The position numbers and the translations under genes were made by a program. DNA of 64,000 nt from Paenibacillus silvisoli (lineage in GTDB: Bacteria; Bacillota; Bacilli; Paenibacillales; Paenibacillaceae), in assembly GCF_030866765.1 (NCBI RefSeq), contig NZ_CP133017.1, positions 1,951,001 to 2,015,000 on the forward strand, written 5' to 3'. The notes under the pieces are model-generated. The model was not told the DNA's origin and ran no database searches. It saw nothing but the letters and a program-made list of their open reading frames with translations. Positions within the stretch are counted from its first letter, which is position 1; every line of letters begins with the position of its first letter. Positions 37,033-45,636 of the stretch are shown here, in pieces.

Positions 37033-37085
37033 GTTAGTTAGGATGTTGCAACACCAAGCTTAGGCTTACGAAACAGGAGGAAGCA

Positions 37086-37931
37086 ATGGGAGATATTATT
37101 CACGCGATTATTATAGGCATTGTGGAAGGATTGACGGAGTTTCTGCCCGTATCGTCATCGGGCCATATGATTTTGACCAACAAGCTGCTTGACATCTCAT
37201 CCGATGATCAGGCGATCGTTACGTTTGAAATCGTCATTCAGTTGGGCGCGATTCTAGCGATGGCACTCGTATATTGGGAGCGGATCCTCGATTTGTTCGG
37301 CTTGTCCCGGAAAACGAAATCGCTCGGACCGTTGTCCTCGGGCAGACAAAGCGGACGGAAGCTGAACCTGATTCATGTCGCGCTCGGCATCGTGCCCGCG
37401 ATGCTGCTCGCATTTCTACTTAAGGATATTATTAAAGGCGAAGGCTTCAACCAAGCGCCGGTATTGATTTCGCTCGTCATCGGCGGTATTTACATGATCG
37501 TCGCGGAGCGGCTGTCGAAGAACCGGACGATCCCGGTCGTCTCCGAAACGATGGACGACATCTCTTACAAGCAGGCGTTCGGCATCGGGCTTCTTCAATG
37601 TCTGTCGTTGTGGCCGGGCTTCTCTCGTTCGGGCTCGACGATTGCCGGCGGCATGCTGGTCGGCACGAGCTACAAGGCGGCTGCCGACTTCTCGTTCCTG
37701 ATGGCGATCCCGATCATGATGGCCGCTACGGGCTATGAATTGCTGGATAACTACAAATTTATCGAAGGCGACAACCTGATGTTCTTCATTACCGGATTCG
37801 TCGTCTCCTTCGTTGTCGCATGGCTCGTCATCGTCTTGTTCCTGCGTTACATCCAGAAAGTAAGATTGACGCATTTCGCGATCTACCGCTTTATTTTGGC
37901 GGCTGCGTTCTGGCTGTTCGTGATGCGCTAA
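37086..37931 (+). CDS. uppP: Undecaprenyl-diphosphatase UppP (BacA)
   Basis: A 281-residue membrane protein with about eight helices. The two active-site motifs are EGLTEFLPVSSSGHM (residues about 14-28) and LWPGFSRSGSTIAGGM (about 175). It removes a phosphate from undecaprenyl diphosphate to recycle the lipid carrier for cell wall synthesis and gives bacitracin resistance. CAGGAGG lies just before the ATG. Confidence 0.96.
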   Translation: MGDIIHAIIIGIVEGLTEFLPVSSSGHMILTNKLLDISSDDQAIVTFEIVIQLGAILAMALVYWERILDLFGLSRKTKSLGPLSSGRQSGRKLNLIHVALGIVPAMLLAFLLKDIIKGEGFNQAPVLISLVIGGIYMIVAERLSKNRTIPVVSETMDDISYKQAFGIGLLQCLSLWPGFSRSGSTIAGGMLVGTSYKAAADFSFLMAIPIMMAATGYELLDNYKFIEGDNLMFFITGFVVSFVVAWLVIVLFLRYIQKVRLTHFAIYRFILAAAFWLFVMR

Positions 37932-38069
37932 TCGGAATCGCAAACAAATTGTCGATATTTGCCGAAACTGTTATTGCTCTTTTTTCTTAAATCCCTTACA
38001 TTAACATTACGAGCATTTATACTTGTCTACTAGATTTAGGAAAATTGTCGCAAGGCAGGGGTCGAATCG

Positions 38070-39185
38070 ATGCGTTTATTGCCCATACAAATGTGCCGGC
38101 CGGGCATGCGGTTAGCGAGAAAAATATACTCCGAGGACGGGCTTGTCCTACTTGCCGAGAATGTCGAATTATCGGCGAAGCTGATCAACCGCCTCTACGA
38201 ATGCGGCGTTCATTTCGTGTATATCCAAGATCCGCGGACAGCCGATCTTGTTATTCCCGATATTATTAGCGATGAGACCAGGCAGCGTGCGCTGGGCGAG
38301 ATCCGGACCAACTTCCGCAACCTGATGGACCGGCCGAACCGCAAGAGCGGCGTGACCTATCCGTATATCGCAAAGTCGTTCAAGCAAATCATGTCGATGG
38401 TCATCGACGATCTGACCGATCAGAAGGACGCCATGATCATGATGATGAACATGGGAATCGTCGACGATTATCTGTTCCAGCACTCGCTGAACGTATCGGT
38501 CTACACGACGCTGCTCGGCATTGCGCACGGCTATTCGCGGGACGAGCTGATGACGCTTGGCCTTGGCGCCATGCTGCACGATATCGGCAAGACCCAAATC
38601 AGCATGAACATTTTGAAGAAGCAAGGCCAGCTGACCAAGGACGAATACGAGGAAATGAAGCGCCATGCGGAGCGCGGCTACTATCTGCTGAAGGATGAGC
38701 CGAACATTCCGCTCGTCGCCGCCCACTGCGCTTATCAGCATCACGAGCGGCTGGACGGAAGCGGGTATCCGCGGGGAATCAAAGGCGATCAGATTCACGA
38801 GTACGCCAAGTGGATCGGGCTCGTTGACTCCTACGACGCGATGACGACTACCCGGATTTACCGCGGGCCGATGCTGCCCCATCAGGCCGTCGAATCGCTG
38901 TATGCCGGAACCGGAACGCTGTATGAGCAGCGGATGCTGCAGCTCTTCCGCGACAAAGTCGCGATCTATCCGCTCGGGATTACGGTCAAGTTCCACTCCG
39001 GCGCAAGCGGCGTTGTCGTCGATATCAATTCCTCCTGTCCTCACCGGCCCGTTGTCCGGGTTCTGAACAACGAAGAGGGCGAGGAGCTGAAGGTGCCGTA
39101 CGAGGTGGACTTGTCGACGCAATTGACGACGATGATCGTCGGCGTCAACGAGGAAGGCCCGATTGCCGAAGCCTCCGGCGTGTAG
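38070..39185 (+). CDS. HD-GYP domain phosphodiesterase (second copy)
   Basis: A 371-residue protein with the same plan as the one at 31960: a short N-terminal domain (MRLLPIQMCRPGMRLARKIY...), then HD-GYP with QHSLNVSVYTTLLGIAHGY, MLHDIGKTQIS and HHERLDGSGYPRG. It keeps the metal and GYP residues of c-di-GMP phosphodiesterases. The C-terminal 70 residues again form a small beta domain (GITVKFHSGASGVVVDIN). The two proteins are probably paralogues from an old duplication. Confidence 0.92.
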   Translation: MRLLPIQMCRPGMRLARKIYSEDGLVLLAENVELSAKLINRLYECGVHFVYIQDPRTADLVIPDIISDETRQRALGEIRTNFRNLMDRPNRKSGVTYPYIAKSFKQIMSMVIDDLTDQKDAMIMMMNMGIVDDYLFQHSLNVSVYTTLLGIAHGYSRDELMTLGLGAMLHDIGKTQISMNILKKQGQLTKDEYEEMKRHAERGYYLLKDEPNIPLVAAHCAYQHHERLDGSGYPRGIKGDQIHEYAKWIGLVDSYDAMTTTRIYRGPMLPHQAVESLYAGTGTLYEQRMLQLFRDKVAIYPLGITVKFHSGASGVVVDINSSCPHRPVVRVLNNEEGEELKVPYEVDLSTQLTTMIVGVNEEGPIAEASGV

Positions 39186-39216
39186 CCGCCTCCATTTTCG
39201 AATAGCCATTATCCCG

Positions 39217-39239
39217 GGAGCCGTTAAGGCTCCTTTCTT
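39217..39239 (+). terminator. Terminator after the second HD-GYP gene
   Basis: GGAGCC (39217-39222), loop GTTAA, GGCTCC (39228-39233), then TTTCTT. Confidence 0.65.
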
Positions 39240-39335
39240 CTTGCCGCCCTATAATGTTTGCAACGGACGGGTGAGGACATTACAATAAAAGAAAAGTGCG
39301 AACGTTTATCATGACAAAGTAAGGTGCTGAAGCAA

Positions 39336-40472
39336 ATGCAAAATGCAGTTCCGTTCATAAAAACAGATTCACCATTATCCTTCTCTCCCGCGAACGACCC
39401 GTGGGATCCGATCTATTCTTTGCGCGAGCACGGGCGCCATGTGCTGACGAGCGTGGAAATGACGCTATCCAATCTATGCAACATGCGCTGCGAGCATTGC
39501 GCCGTGGGCGATACGCTCGTCATGTCCGAGCCGGCGAAGCTGCCGCTCGATCAGATGCTGCGCCGGCTCGATGAGGTCGAGCATCTCAAGACGATCAGCA
39601 TTACCGGCGGAGAGCCGACGTTCTCCGAACGCACGGTGAAGGAGTACATGATCCCGCTGCTCAAATACGCGCGCAGCCGGGGCATTTCCTCGCAGATCAA
39701 CTCCAACATTACGCTGGATTACGGCAGATACGAAGCGATCGCGCCGTATTTGGACGTCATGCACATTTCGTTCAACTACACGAGCAGCGACGACTTCCAT
39801 GCGATCGGCTTCGCCAAAAGCGGCCATCCGGTCGCGAAAGAAACGGCTGCCCGGATGTATGAGCGGATGATCGATAACGCAAGACGGCTGAGCGAAGGCG
39901 GGCTGTACGTGTCCGCGGAGTCGATGATCAATTACCGCACCTACGATAAAATGCCCGAGATCCATAAGCTCATCGTCGAGATGGGCTGCAAGCGGCATGA
40001 GGTGCATCCGATGTATCCGAGCGCGTTCGCCGCGGATCTGCCCGTTATTACGATGGAGCAAATGCGCGAAGCGATCGTTTCTTTGCTCGAGAACCGGGAT
40101 CCGTCGATTTGGATGCTCTTCGGTACGCTGCCGTTCTACCACTGCAACGAAAGCGCGGAGGACCGCAAGCTGCTCTCGCGTTTGGCAGCGGAGCCGCTCG
40201 TTACCGTCCGGAACGACCCGGATGGCCGCAACCGGCTGAACGTCAATTTGTTTACGGGCGACGTATTCGTCACCGATTTCTCCGATGTTCCGGCATTCGG
40301 CAATATTGCCGGCGATCGGCTGGACGATCTGTTCGACCGTTGGCTTCGCCACCCGCTTGCGCGGAGCGTGGAATGCCACTGCCCGGCTGCAGCTTGCTGC
40401 GGACCGAATCTGCTCGTTCGGGATATGTACTACCGGGATGTCGATTTTGGCGCCCGCCGGGCCATCCTATAG
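39336..40472 (+). CDS. yfkAB: Radical SAM/CxCxxxxC motif protein YfkAB
   Basis: A 378-residue radical SAM protein. LSNLCNMRCEHCAVG gives the CxxxCxxC cluster site (near residue 50) and TISITGGEPTFSE the SAM-binding GGE. The C-terminus has ECHCPAAACCG, the extra CxCxxxxC motif that defines the YfkAB group, as well as ELHPMYP-like HEVHPMYPSAF. The biochemical role is unknown. The ATG at 39336 has AAGGTG nine bases upstream; the GTG at 39324 lies within that site. Confidence 0.88.
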   Translation: MQNAVPFIKTDSPLSFSPANDPWDPIYSLREHGRHVLTSVEMTLSNLCNMRCEHCAVGDTLVMSEPAKLPLDQMLRRLDEVEHLKTISITGGEPTFSERTVKEYMIPLLKYARSRGISSQINSNITLDYGRYEAIAPYLDVMHISFNYTSSDDFHAIGFAKSGHPVAKETAARMYERMIDNARRLSEGGLYVSAESMINYRTYDKMPEIHKLIVEMGCKRHEVHPMYPSAFAADLPVITMEQMREAIVSLLENRDPSIWMLFGTLPFYHCNESAEDRKLLSRLAAEPLVTVRNDPDGRNRLNVNLFTGDVFVTDFSDVPAFGNIAGDRLDDLFDRWLRHPLARSVECHCPAAACCGPNLLVRDMYYRDVDFGARRAIL

Positions 40473-40516
40473 TAGAGAGCGCGGCGACTTGCCGATGAGA
40501 GGAGCGGACGAAGCTT

Positions 40517-41872
40517 TTGCATGAATTTGAAACCGGCCGAATCGTATTAAATCTTAGCGTGGTCCTAATCCTTGTTTTGTTAAACGGGTTTTTCGTGGCG
40601 GCGGAGTTTTCGCTCGTCAAAGTGCGCCAATCGCGCCTGACCCAATTGTCCAATGAAGGGCATAAGAGAGCCAAATATGCGTTAGCCGTCAATCGTAAGC
40701 TGGATGCTTACCTGTCGGCGACGCAATTCGGCATTACGCTGGCCTCCCTCGGTCTCGGCTGGGTAGGTGAACCGGCAATTTCGGATTTGATCGTGGAGCC
40801 GCTTTTCTTCCAGTTCGGATTGACGGACGAGACGCTCGTTCATACCGTTTCCGTCATCATCGGCTTTCTCGTCATTACGTTTCTGCACATCGTGCTTGGC
40901 GAGCTTGCGCCGAAATCGTTGGCCATCCAAAAATCCGAGTCGACCTCGCTCTGGCTGTCGGCGCCGCTGCTTTTCTTTTACCGGATGTTTCTGCCGGTCA
41001 TCTGGCTGCTTAACGGCTCCGCGAACAGGCTGTTAAGGTTGTTCGGCGTTGAGCCTGCAAGCGAGCACGACTCCGCCCATACGGAGGAAGAAATCCGGAT
41101 TCTGATGGATCAAAGCGCCAAGAGCGGCATTATCGACAAGGATGAGCTGCGGCTGTTCGATAATATTTTCGAGTTTTCCGACCGGCTTGCCCGGGAAGTG
41201 ATGCTCCCGAGAACGGATATGGACTGCTTGTACGCCAACCTGTCTTATGAGGAAAATATGAAGATCGTCTACGCCTCCAAGCATACCCGCTATCCGGTTT
41301 GCGTAGAGGATAAAGATCAACTGATCGGCTTCGTACATATTACGGACCTGCTGACTGCCGATCCCGACGAGGATCAGACGCTTCAAAAATTTCTCCGTCC
41401 GATACTGAACGTGCCGGAATCGATGGAAATCAGCCATGTGCTGAAGCTGATGCAGAAGAAGCATTCGCAGCTTGCCATCGTCGTCGACGAATACGGCGGT
41501 ACGGCGGGTATGCTGACGACGGAGCTGATCCTGGAAGAGATCGTCGGCGAGATTCACGATGAATTCGACAACACGCAGCCGGACATTGTCGTCAAAGGCG
41601 ATGTAACGTCGGTTGACGGCCGGATGCTTATCGAAGAAATAAACGATATGTTCCACTTGGATATTGAAGACGAGGACGTCGATACGATCGGCGGCTGGCT
41701 GTTCACGCAGCTGGAGGGCAACCCGGATAAAGGGAAAAAAATCATGGTCGAGGACTACGCCTTCGAGGTGGCGGAGAGCGAGCGTCTTCGGGTGCTGCGC
41801 GTCTTCATTTACCGGGTGAAGCAGGAGGATGAGTCTGAGTCTGGGACCGAATCCGCGTCTGAAGAAATTTAA
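40517..41872 (+). CDS. CNNM/CBS/CorC-type hemolysin family transporter
   Basis: A 451-residue protein with an N-terminal CNNM (DUF21) membrane domain of three to four helices (LNGFFVAAEFSLVKVRQSRL; ATQFGITLASLGLGWVGEPA), a tandem CBS pair (about 215-340: REVMLPRTDMDCLYA, RYPVCVEDKDQLIGFVHITDLL, SQLAIVVDEYGGTAGMLTTELILEEIVGEI) and a C-terminal CorC/HlyC domain. Members export or balance magnesium or other divalent ions. The start codon is TTG with GAGAGGAG 12 bases upstream. It lies close behind yfkAB. Confidence 0.9.
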   Translation: MHEFETGRIVLNLSVVLILVLLNGFFVAAEFSLVKVRQSRLTQLSNEGHKRAKYALAVNRKLDAYLSATQFGITLASLGLGWVGEPAISDLIVEPLFFQFGLTDETLVHTVSVIIGFLVITFLHIVLGELAPKSLAIQKSESTSLWLSAPLLFFYRMFLPVIWLLNGSANRLLRLFGVEPASEHDSAHTEEEIRILMDQSAKSGIIDKDELRLFDNIFEFSDRLAREVMLPRTDMDCLYANLSYEENMKIVYASKHTRYPVCVEDKDQLIGFVHITDLLTADPDEDQTLQKFLRPILNVPESMEISHVLKLMQKKHSQLAIVVDEYGGTAGMLTTELILEEIVGEIHDEFDNTQPDIVVKGDVTSVDGRMLIEEINDMFHLDIEDEDVDTIGGWLFTQLEGNPDKGKKIMVEDYAFEVAESERLRVLRVFIYRVKQEDESESGTESASEEI

Positions 41873-41884
41873 AAATGATAAGCG

Positions 41885-41928
41885 ATCCGATGCTATCTCA
41901 TCATGCGATGAGGGCATCGGATTTTTTT
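41885..41928 (+). terminator. Terminator after the CNNM gene
   Basis: ATCCGATGC (41885-41893) pairs with GCATCGGAT (41914-41922), with a second inner pairing CTCATC/GATGAG, followed by a T-run. Confidence 0.85.
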
Positions 41929-41981
41929 ATGGCAATGTTTCTATTACCCGGGAAATCATAGACGCGAAACGGCAAGAAAAG

Positions 41982-42009
41982 GAATGTTATGAGATGGCGG
42001 TCATATAGT
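41982..42009 (+). promoter_or_regulatory. Possible sigma-E promoter of cotJABC
   Basis: CATATAGT (42002-42009) fits the sigma-E -10 pattern CATAnnnT; GAATGTT (41982-41988) is a partial -35 match 13 bases upstream. cotJ of B. subtilis is sigma-E controlled, which supports this weak match. Confidence 0.35.
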
Positions 42010-42059
42010 TAGGAATGAAATTCGAATCTGACCGACCTGTTCCGGTTATTAGGAGGAGT

Positions 42060-42302
42060 ATGAAGGTGAATGCGACGAAACCGACAAGAGATTGGTACCC
42101 CTTCGTAGGTCCGTTTGATCCTTGCCCGCCTAAATATGTAAAGTCGTACTACGTGCCGCCGAATGAATTTATCCCTTTTCAACCGATGAATTTGCCGCAA
42201 TTTTCGCTTCCGGAAGCGCTGAGGCTGGGTACGCTGTGGCCGGCATTGTATGGACCTTACGAAGCCAAAAGCAGTATGAGGGGGCAGCAACGCGATGAAT
42301 AA
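42060..42302 (+). CDS. cotJA: Spore coat-associated protein CotJA
   Basis: An 80-residue CotJA: Pro-, Tyr- and Phe-rich, with the characteristic YPFVGPFDPCPPKYVKSYYV and PPNEFIPFQPMNLPQFSLPEAL segments. CotJA is a minor spore coat protein made in the mother cell and needed with CotJC. The ATG at 42060 lies only three bases after AGGAGG, so the GTG two codons later may be used. It overlaps cotJB by eight bases. Confidence 0.9.
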   Translation: MKVNATKPTRDWYPFVGPFDPCPPKYVKSYYVPPNEFIPFQPMNLPQFSLPEALRLGTLWPALYGPYEAKSSMRGQQRDE

Positions 42303-42558
42303 CCAGCTGGACGAAAATTATTACCGCAAGCTGCTCGAGCTGCAGCAGCTGGATTTTGCCCTGATCGAACTTACGCTGTACCTCGATACGCATCCGAACG
42401 ACCTGCAGGCGCTTCAGCAGTTCAATCAGCTGGCGCAGCAGCGGCAGCAGTGCGCGATGCAGTTCGAGATGCAGTACGGCCCGCTCATGCAGTTTGGGCA
42501 CAGCTTCTCGAAGTATCCGTGGCAGTGGATCGAGTGCCCGTGGCCATGGCAGGTATAG
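42295..42558 (+). CDS. cotJB: Spore coat protein CotJB
   Basis: An 87-residue CotJB with the helical core YRKLLELQQLDFALIELTLYLDTHPND and a Trp-rich C-terminus (PWQWIECPWPWQV), as in the family. AGGGGG lies before the ATG inside cotJA, so the two are coupled. It is the middle gene of cotJABC. Confidence 0.92.
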   Translation: MNNQLDENYYRKLLELQQLDFALIELTLYLDTHPNDLQALQQFNQLAQQRQQCAMQFEMQYGPLMQFGHSFSKYPWQWIECPWPWQV

Positions 42559-42594
42559 CGCCGGCGGATTAGTCTCAAGAGAGGAGGATGTTCC

Positions 42595-43164
42595 ATGTGG
42601 ATCTACGAGAAGAAGCTGCAGTATCCCGTTCGGGTCAGCAAATGCGATCCTAGAGTCGCGCGCTATCTAGTCGAGCAGTACGGCGGTGCGGACGGCGAGC
42701 TGTCCGCTGCTCTTCGTTATCTGAATCAGCGGTATTCCATCCCGAACAAGGTTATCGGCCTGTTGACGGACATCGGCACGGAGGAGTTCGCCCACCTCGA
42801 GATGATAGCGACGATGATTTATAAGCTGACGAAGGATGCGACGCCGCAGCAAATGGAAGAGGCGGGACTCGGGCCGAATTATGTCATCCACGATAATGGC
42901 CTGTTCTACAACAATTCGTCCGGCGTGCCATGGACCGCGGCATACATCCAAGCGAAGGGCGATCCGTTGGCCGATCTTTACGAGGACATCGCGGCGGAGG
43001 AGAAGGCTCGCGCGACGTACCAGTGGATCATCGATATGACCGACGACGTCGATCTGCAGGACGGCCTGAAATTTTTGCGGGAGCGGGAGATCGTCCACGC
43101 GATGCGGTTTAAGGAAGCGGTGGAGATCATCAAAGCCGACCAGAACACGAAAAAGGTATTCTAG
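42595..43164 (+). CDS. cotJC: Spore coat manganese catalase-like protein CotJC
   Basis: A 189-residue protein of the manganese catalase family. The four-helix core carries the di-metal ligands in LLTDIGTEEFAHLEMIATMI, in DLYEDIAAEEKARATYQWI and in REREIVHAMRFKEAVE. CotJC is thought to protect spores or act structurally in the coat. GAGGAGG lies close before the ATG. It is the last gene of the operon. Confidence 0.94.
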   Translation: MWIYEKKLQYPVRVSKCDPRVARYLVEQYGGADGELSAALRYLNQRYSIPNKVIGLLTDIGTEEFAHLEMIATMIYKLTKDATPQQMEEAGLGPNYVIHDNGLFYNNSSGVPWTAAYIQAKGDPLADLYEDIAAEEKARATYQWIIDMTDDVDLQDGLKFLREREIVHAMRFKEAVEIIKADQNTKKVF

Positions 43165-43192
43165 TCGTTGGCGCTTGTTTGACGAAACGGAA

Positions 43193-43224
43193 AGGGCCGG
43201 ACCTATAGGTACCGGTCTTTTTTG
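43193..43224 (+). terminator. Likely terminator of cotJABC
   Basis: A GC-rich inverted repeat (CCGGACCT at 43197 against AGGTACCGG ending at 43215) is followed by TCTTTTTTG. Confidence 0.55.
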
Positions 43225-43351
43225 ATTGTTATTTTGACGAAATATCACTAGTTTTGTCAAATTCTTCATTCGACTGAAACTTTTATATTCCGAGCCGCGT
43301 TTACTAGGTACACATGATTTGCAGTTCGGGAAAGCGAGGCGGAGGAAGGGC

Positions 43352-44515
43352 ATGCCATCCAATGTACCTGCATCGATCGAATCATCCAAACGAAGCGGCA
43401 GCTTCAATTACGCGATTGCAAAGCGCTTGAGGCGCATGATCAAAGTCATGTCGATCAGCGGCGCTATTCTACTGCTGCTCGGCGCGGCGGGGATCGGCTG
43501 GCTGCTGCTGACGCCATCCGGCAGCGAGTTTCGCTATTTGATGGCGGATACGCTCATAACGACGCAGCACCGGCATTGGGCGAAATATATTATCGGGCAG
43601 CGTCAGCTGGACGCCCGCGTGGAGGCCTACCAGCAGCGGTTCAACGCGATGGGGGAGGAACGGGATACGCACGAGATTCATCCGGAGCCGCAGCCGGTCA
43701 TGGCTCCCGTTTCATCCTCCGCTGAGGAGCAGGAGCAGCCGGTCGTTAAGCCGCTGGTGGAGATTGAAGAAATTTCCGGTTCAGGGTACAGCGGCTATGT
43801 CATGACGGTCAACGATCCGACCAAAATCCGCATCGGCGTTCCGGAGAAGAAGGGGCGGGGCGAGCGCGTACGCAGCATGGTGGAACGGACCGGGGCCATC
43901 GCCGGCGTCAATGGCGGCGGATTCGCCGATCCGAATTGGCAGGGCAACGGCTTCCAGCCGATCGGCATCGTCATGTCCGGCGGCAAGCTGTTCTATAATG
44001 ACCTGGGCAAGTCGAGATCGACCCAGGTTGTCGGAATCGACGGCAACGGCAAAATGGTCGCCGGCCGCTACACGGTCGAAGAGCTGCAGCAAATGGGCGT
44101 TCAGGAGGCGGTCACGTTTCAGCCCCGCATTATCGTGAACGGCAAGGGGCTTATTCGAAACGCTGCGGACGGCTGGGGCATTGCGCCGCGAACGGCAATG
44201 GGGCAGCGAGAGGACGGCGCGATCCTGTTCGTCGTGATTGACGGCCGCCAGCCCGGTCACAGCATCGGCGCCAACCTATATGACGTGCAGCAAATTATGC
44301 TTGATCGCGGCGCCGTCATTGCGGCGAATTTGGACGGCGGCTCGTCGACGGTGCTGGTCAAGGACGATCAGGTGCTGAACAAGCCGTCGACGAAAAGCAG
44401 CGAGGGCCGTTATTTGCCGACGGCGTTCCTCGTGTTCGAGCATCCCGAGCAAGCGCAGATTGCCAATGTTTGGGAAGGGCTGAAAGCGAGCGATATCGAC
44501 CCCGGAAAATGGTAA
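43352..44515 (+). CDS. Phosphodiester glycosidase family exported protein
   Basis: A 387-residue protein with a basic N-terminus, one membrane anchor (about residues 33-55, ISGAILLLLGAAGIGWLLL), a Glu/Pro-rich linker and a NAGPA-like (DUF2233) domain: IAGVNGGGFADPNWQGNG, GKLFYNDL, GWGIAPRTAMGQREDGAILFVVIDGRQPGHSIG and AANLDGGSSTVLVKD. Members cleave sugar phosphodiesters such as those in cell wall polymers or coats. The ATG at 43352 follows GGAGGAAGGG. Located between cotJ and a phosphatase gene; a link to sporulation is possible but not shown. Confidence 0.88.
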   Translation: MPSNVPASIESSKRSGSFNYAIAKRLRRMIKVMSISGAILLLLGAAGIGWLLLTPSGSEFRYLMADTLITTQHRHWAKYIIGQRQLDARVEAYQQRFNAMGEERDTHEIHPEPQPVMAPVSSSAEEQEQPVVKPLVEIEEISGSGYSGYVMTVNDPTKIRIGVPEKKGRGERVRSMVERTGAIAGVNGGGFADPNWQGNGFQPIGIVMSGGKLFYNDLGKSRSTQVVGIDGNGKMVAGRYTVEELQQMGVQEAVTFQPRIIVNGKGLIRNAADGWGIAPRTAMGQREDGAILFVVIDGRQPGHSIGANLYDVQQIMLDRGAVIAANLDGGSSTVLVKDDQVLNKPSTKSSEGRYLPTAFLVFEHPEQAQIANVWEGLKASDIDPGKW

Positions 44516-44584
44516 GCGAAAGGTTGCGTGGCTGTCTTCTTTTCCAGTATGATAGAGGGCAATAATGGAAAAGGGGAATTCAGC

Positions 44585-45265
44585 ATGCAGAGCAACGTAG
44601 CATTATCGCGGCCGGAGGCCATTATTTTTGATATGGACGGCACTTTATTCGAAACGGATACGCTGCTCGTTCATGTGCATGAGCGTATTTTTGAGACGCT
44701 TCGGGCGGAAGGGCTGTATATGAGCCCTACGCCGCCCGTCGAGAAGCTGTTAAGCTGCCTCGGCATGCTGTTGGAGGACATCTGGCGCAAGGTGATGCCG
44801 GACGGCACGGAGCGGGCGCAGAGACGGGCGGATGAGCTGCTGCTCCAGTACGAGCTGGAAGGCTTGGCGGCCGGAGAAGGGTCGCTGTATCCGCATGTCG
44901 CGGAGACGCTGCAGTCGCTCAAGGAGGAAGGCTTCAAGCTGTTCGTCGCCAGCAACGGCTTGGAGAAGTATGTGAAGGAAGTGGCCCGTTACAAAGGGAT
45001 CGCCCCTCTGTTCGACGGCTTGTACAGCGCGGGAGAATACGGAACCGCCACGAAGGTGCATCTTGTGGCGCGGCTGATGGCGGATCACGGCATCGAGAAG
45101 GCATGGATGGTCGGCGACCGTTCCTCCGATGTCGAAGCGGGCAAGAGCAACGGGCTGGGCGTAGTCGGCTGCGCCTACGCGGTATACGGCCGGAAGGAGG
45201 AGCTCACGGGAGCGGATGCGCTTATCTCCGATTTCGGCGAGCTGCTGCGATTGGCGCAATCTTAA
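44585..45265 (+). CDS. HAD family hydrolase
   Basis: A 226-residue phosphatase of the haloacid dehalogenase superfamily, subfamily IA. Motif I is IIFDMDGTLFETD, motif II LFVASNGL, motif III Lys in ATKVHLVARLM, and motif IV MVGDRSSDVEAGKSNG. The cap is helical (residues about 20-85). These features resemble phosphoglycolate phosphatase-like enzymes, but the substrate is open. The ATG at 44585 follows AAAGGGG. A strong terminator follows. Confidence 0.9.
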   Translation: MQSNVALSRPEAIIFDMDGTLFETDTLLVHVHERIFETLRAEGLYMSPTPPVEKLLSCLGMLLEDIWRKVMPDGTERAQRRADELLLQYELEGLAAGEGSLYPHVAETLQSLKEEGFKLFVASNGLEKYVKEVARYKGIAPLFDGLYSAGEYGTATKVHLVARLMADHGIEKAWMVGDRSSDVEAGKSNGLGVVGCAYAVYGRKEELTGADALISDFGELLRLAQS

Positions 45266-45277
45266 TTTCAGACAGAA

Positions 45278-45318
45278 AGGCGGCATGCGCTGTTCGGCGC
45301 GATGCCGCCTTTTTTTTG
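45278..45318 (+). terminator. Terminator of the HAD gene
   Basis: AGGCGGCAT with GCGC pairs with GCGCGATGCCGCCT (ending 45310), followed by a long T-run. Confidence 0.85.
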
Positions 45319-45332
45319 TTTCCATCGGATCA

Positions 45333-45540
45333 TTGTGTACGAAAAATCATACAAAAGGGACGTTGGAGCCATCGAAACAGTGGACTTTGTACGAATAATC
45401 AACCAAAACCGACGTCTAGGCGATCTAAAACGCCGACTTTGTACGAAATTTCGCGCACATCGCAGTAAACGCCAATCGAGTTCATCGATTGTGTACGATA
45501 AATCATATAAAACAAACGGCACGCCGGTTGAACTTGCTGA
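45333..45540. repeat. Array of four imperfect 52-bp repeats
   Basis: Between two terminators lies a 370-bp gap with no credible gene. It contains four copies of a 52-bp unit (45333, 45385, 45437, 45489). Each starts with a core like TTTGTACGAAAAATCATACA and ends with GA; GTACGA occurs at 45337, 45389, 45441 and 45493, exactly 52 bases apart. The core is an imperfect dyad (GTACGA...TCATAC in copy 1). The second halves diverge strongly. Frames across it in both directions look like by-products of the repeat, not proteins. Confidence 0.75.
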
Positions 45541-45566
45541 GTGTATGCTGGGAAACCTGCACACGA

Positions 45567-45602
45567 ACAAAAAAACAGATACATGCCCTGCATGTATCTG
45601 TT
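45567..45602 (-). terminator. Terminator of the yheC/yheD-type operon
   Basis: CAGATACATGC pairs with GCATGTATCTG (45576-45600); read leftwards it is followed by seven T. It lies 35 bases after the last gene of the operon. Confidence 0.85.
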
Positions 45603-45636
45603 CCTGGGCGCCTGCCGCGCTCGCGGCTCCTGCCAA

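Noticed and set aside
45333..45540. CRISPR array reading of the 52-bp repeats
   Set aside because: Repeats are imperfect, only about 20 bp is shared, there are just four units and no cas genes are near.
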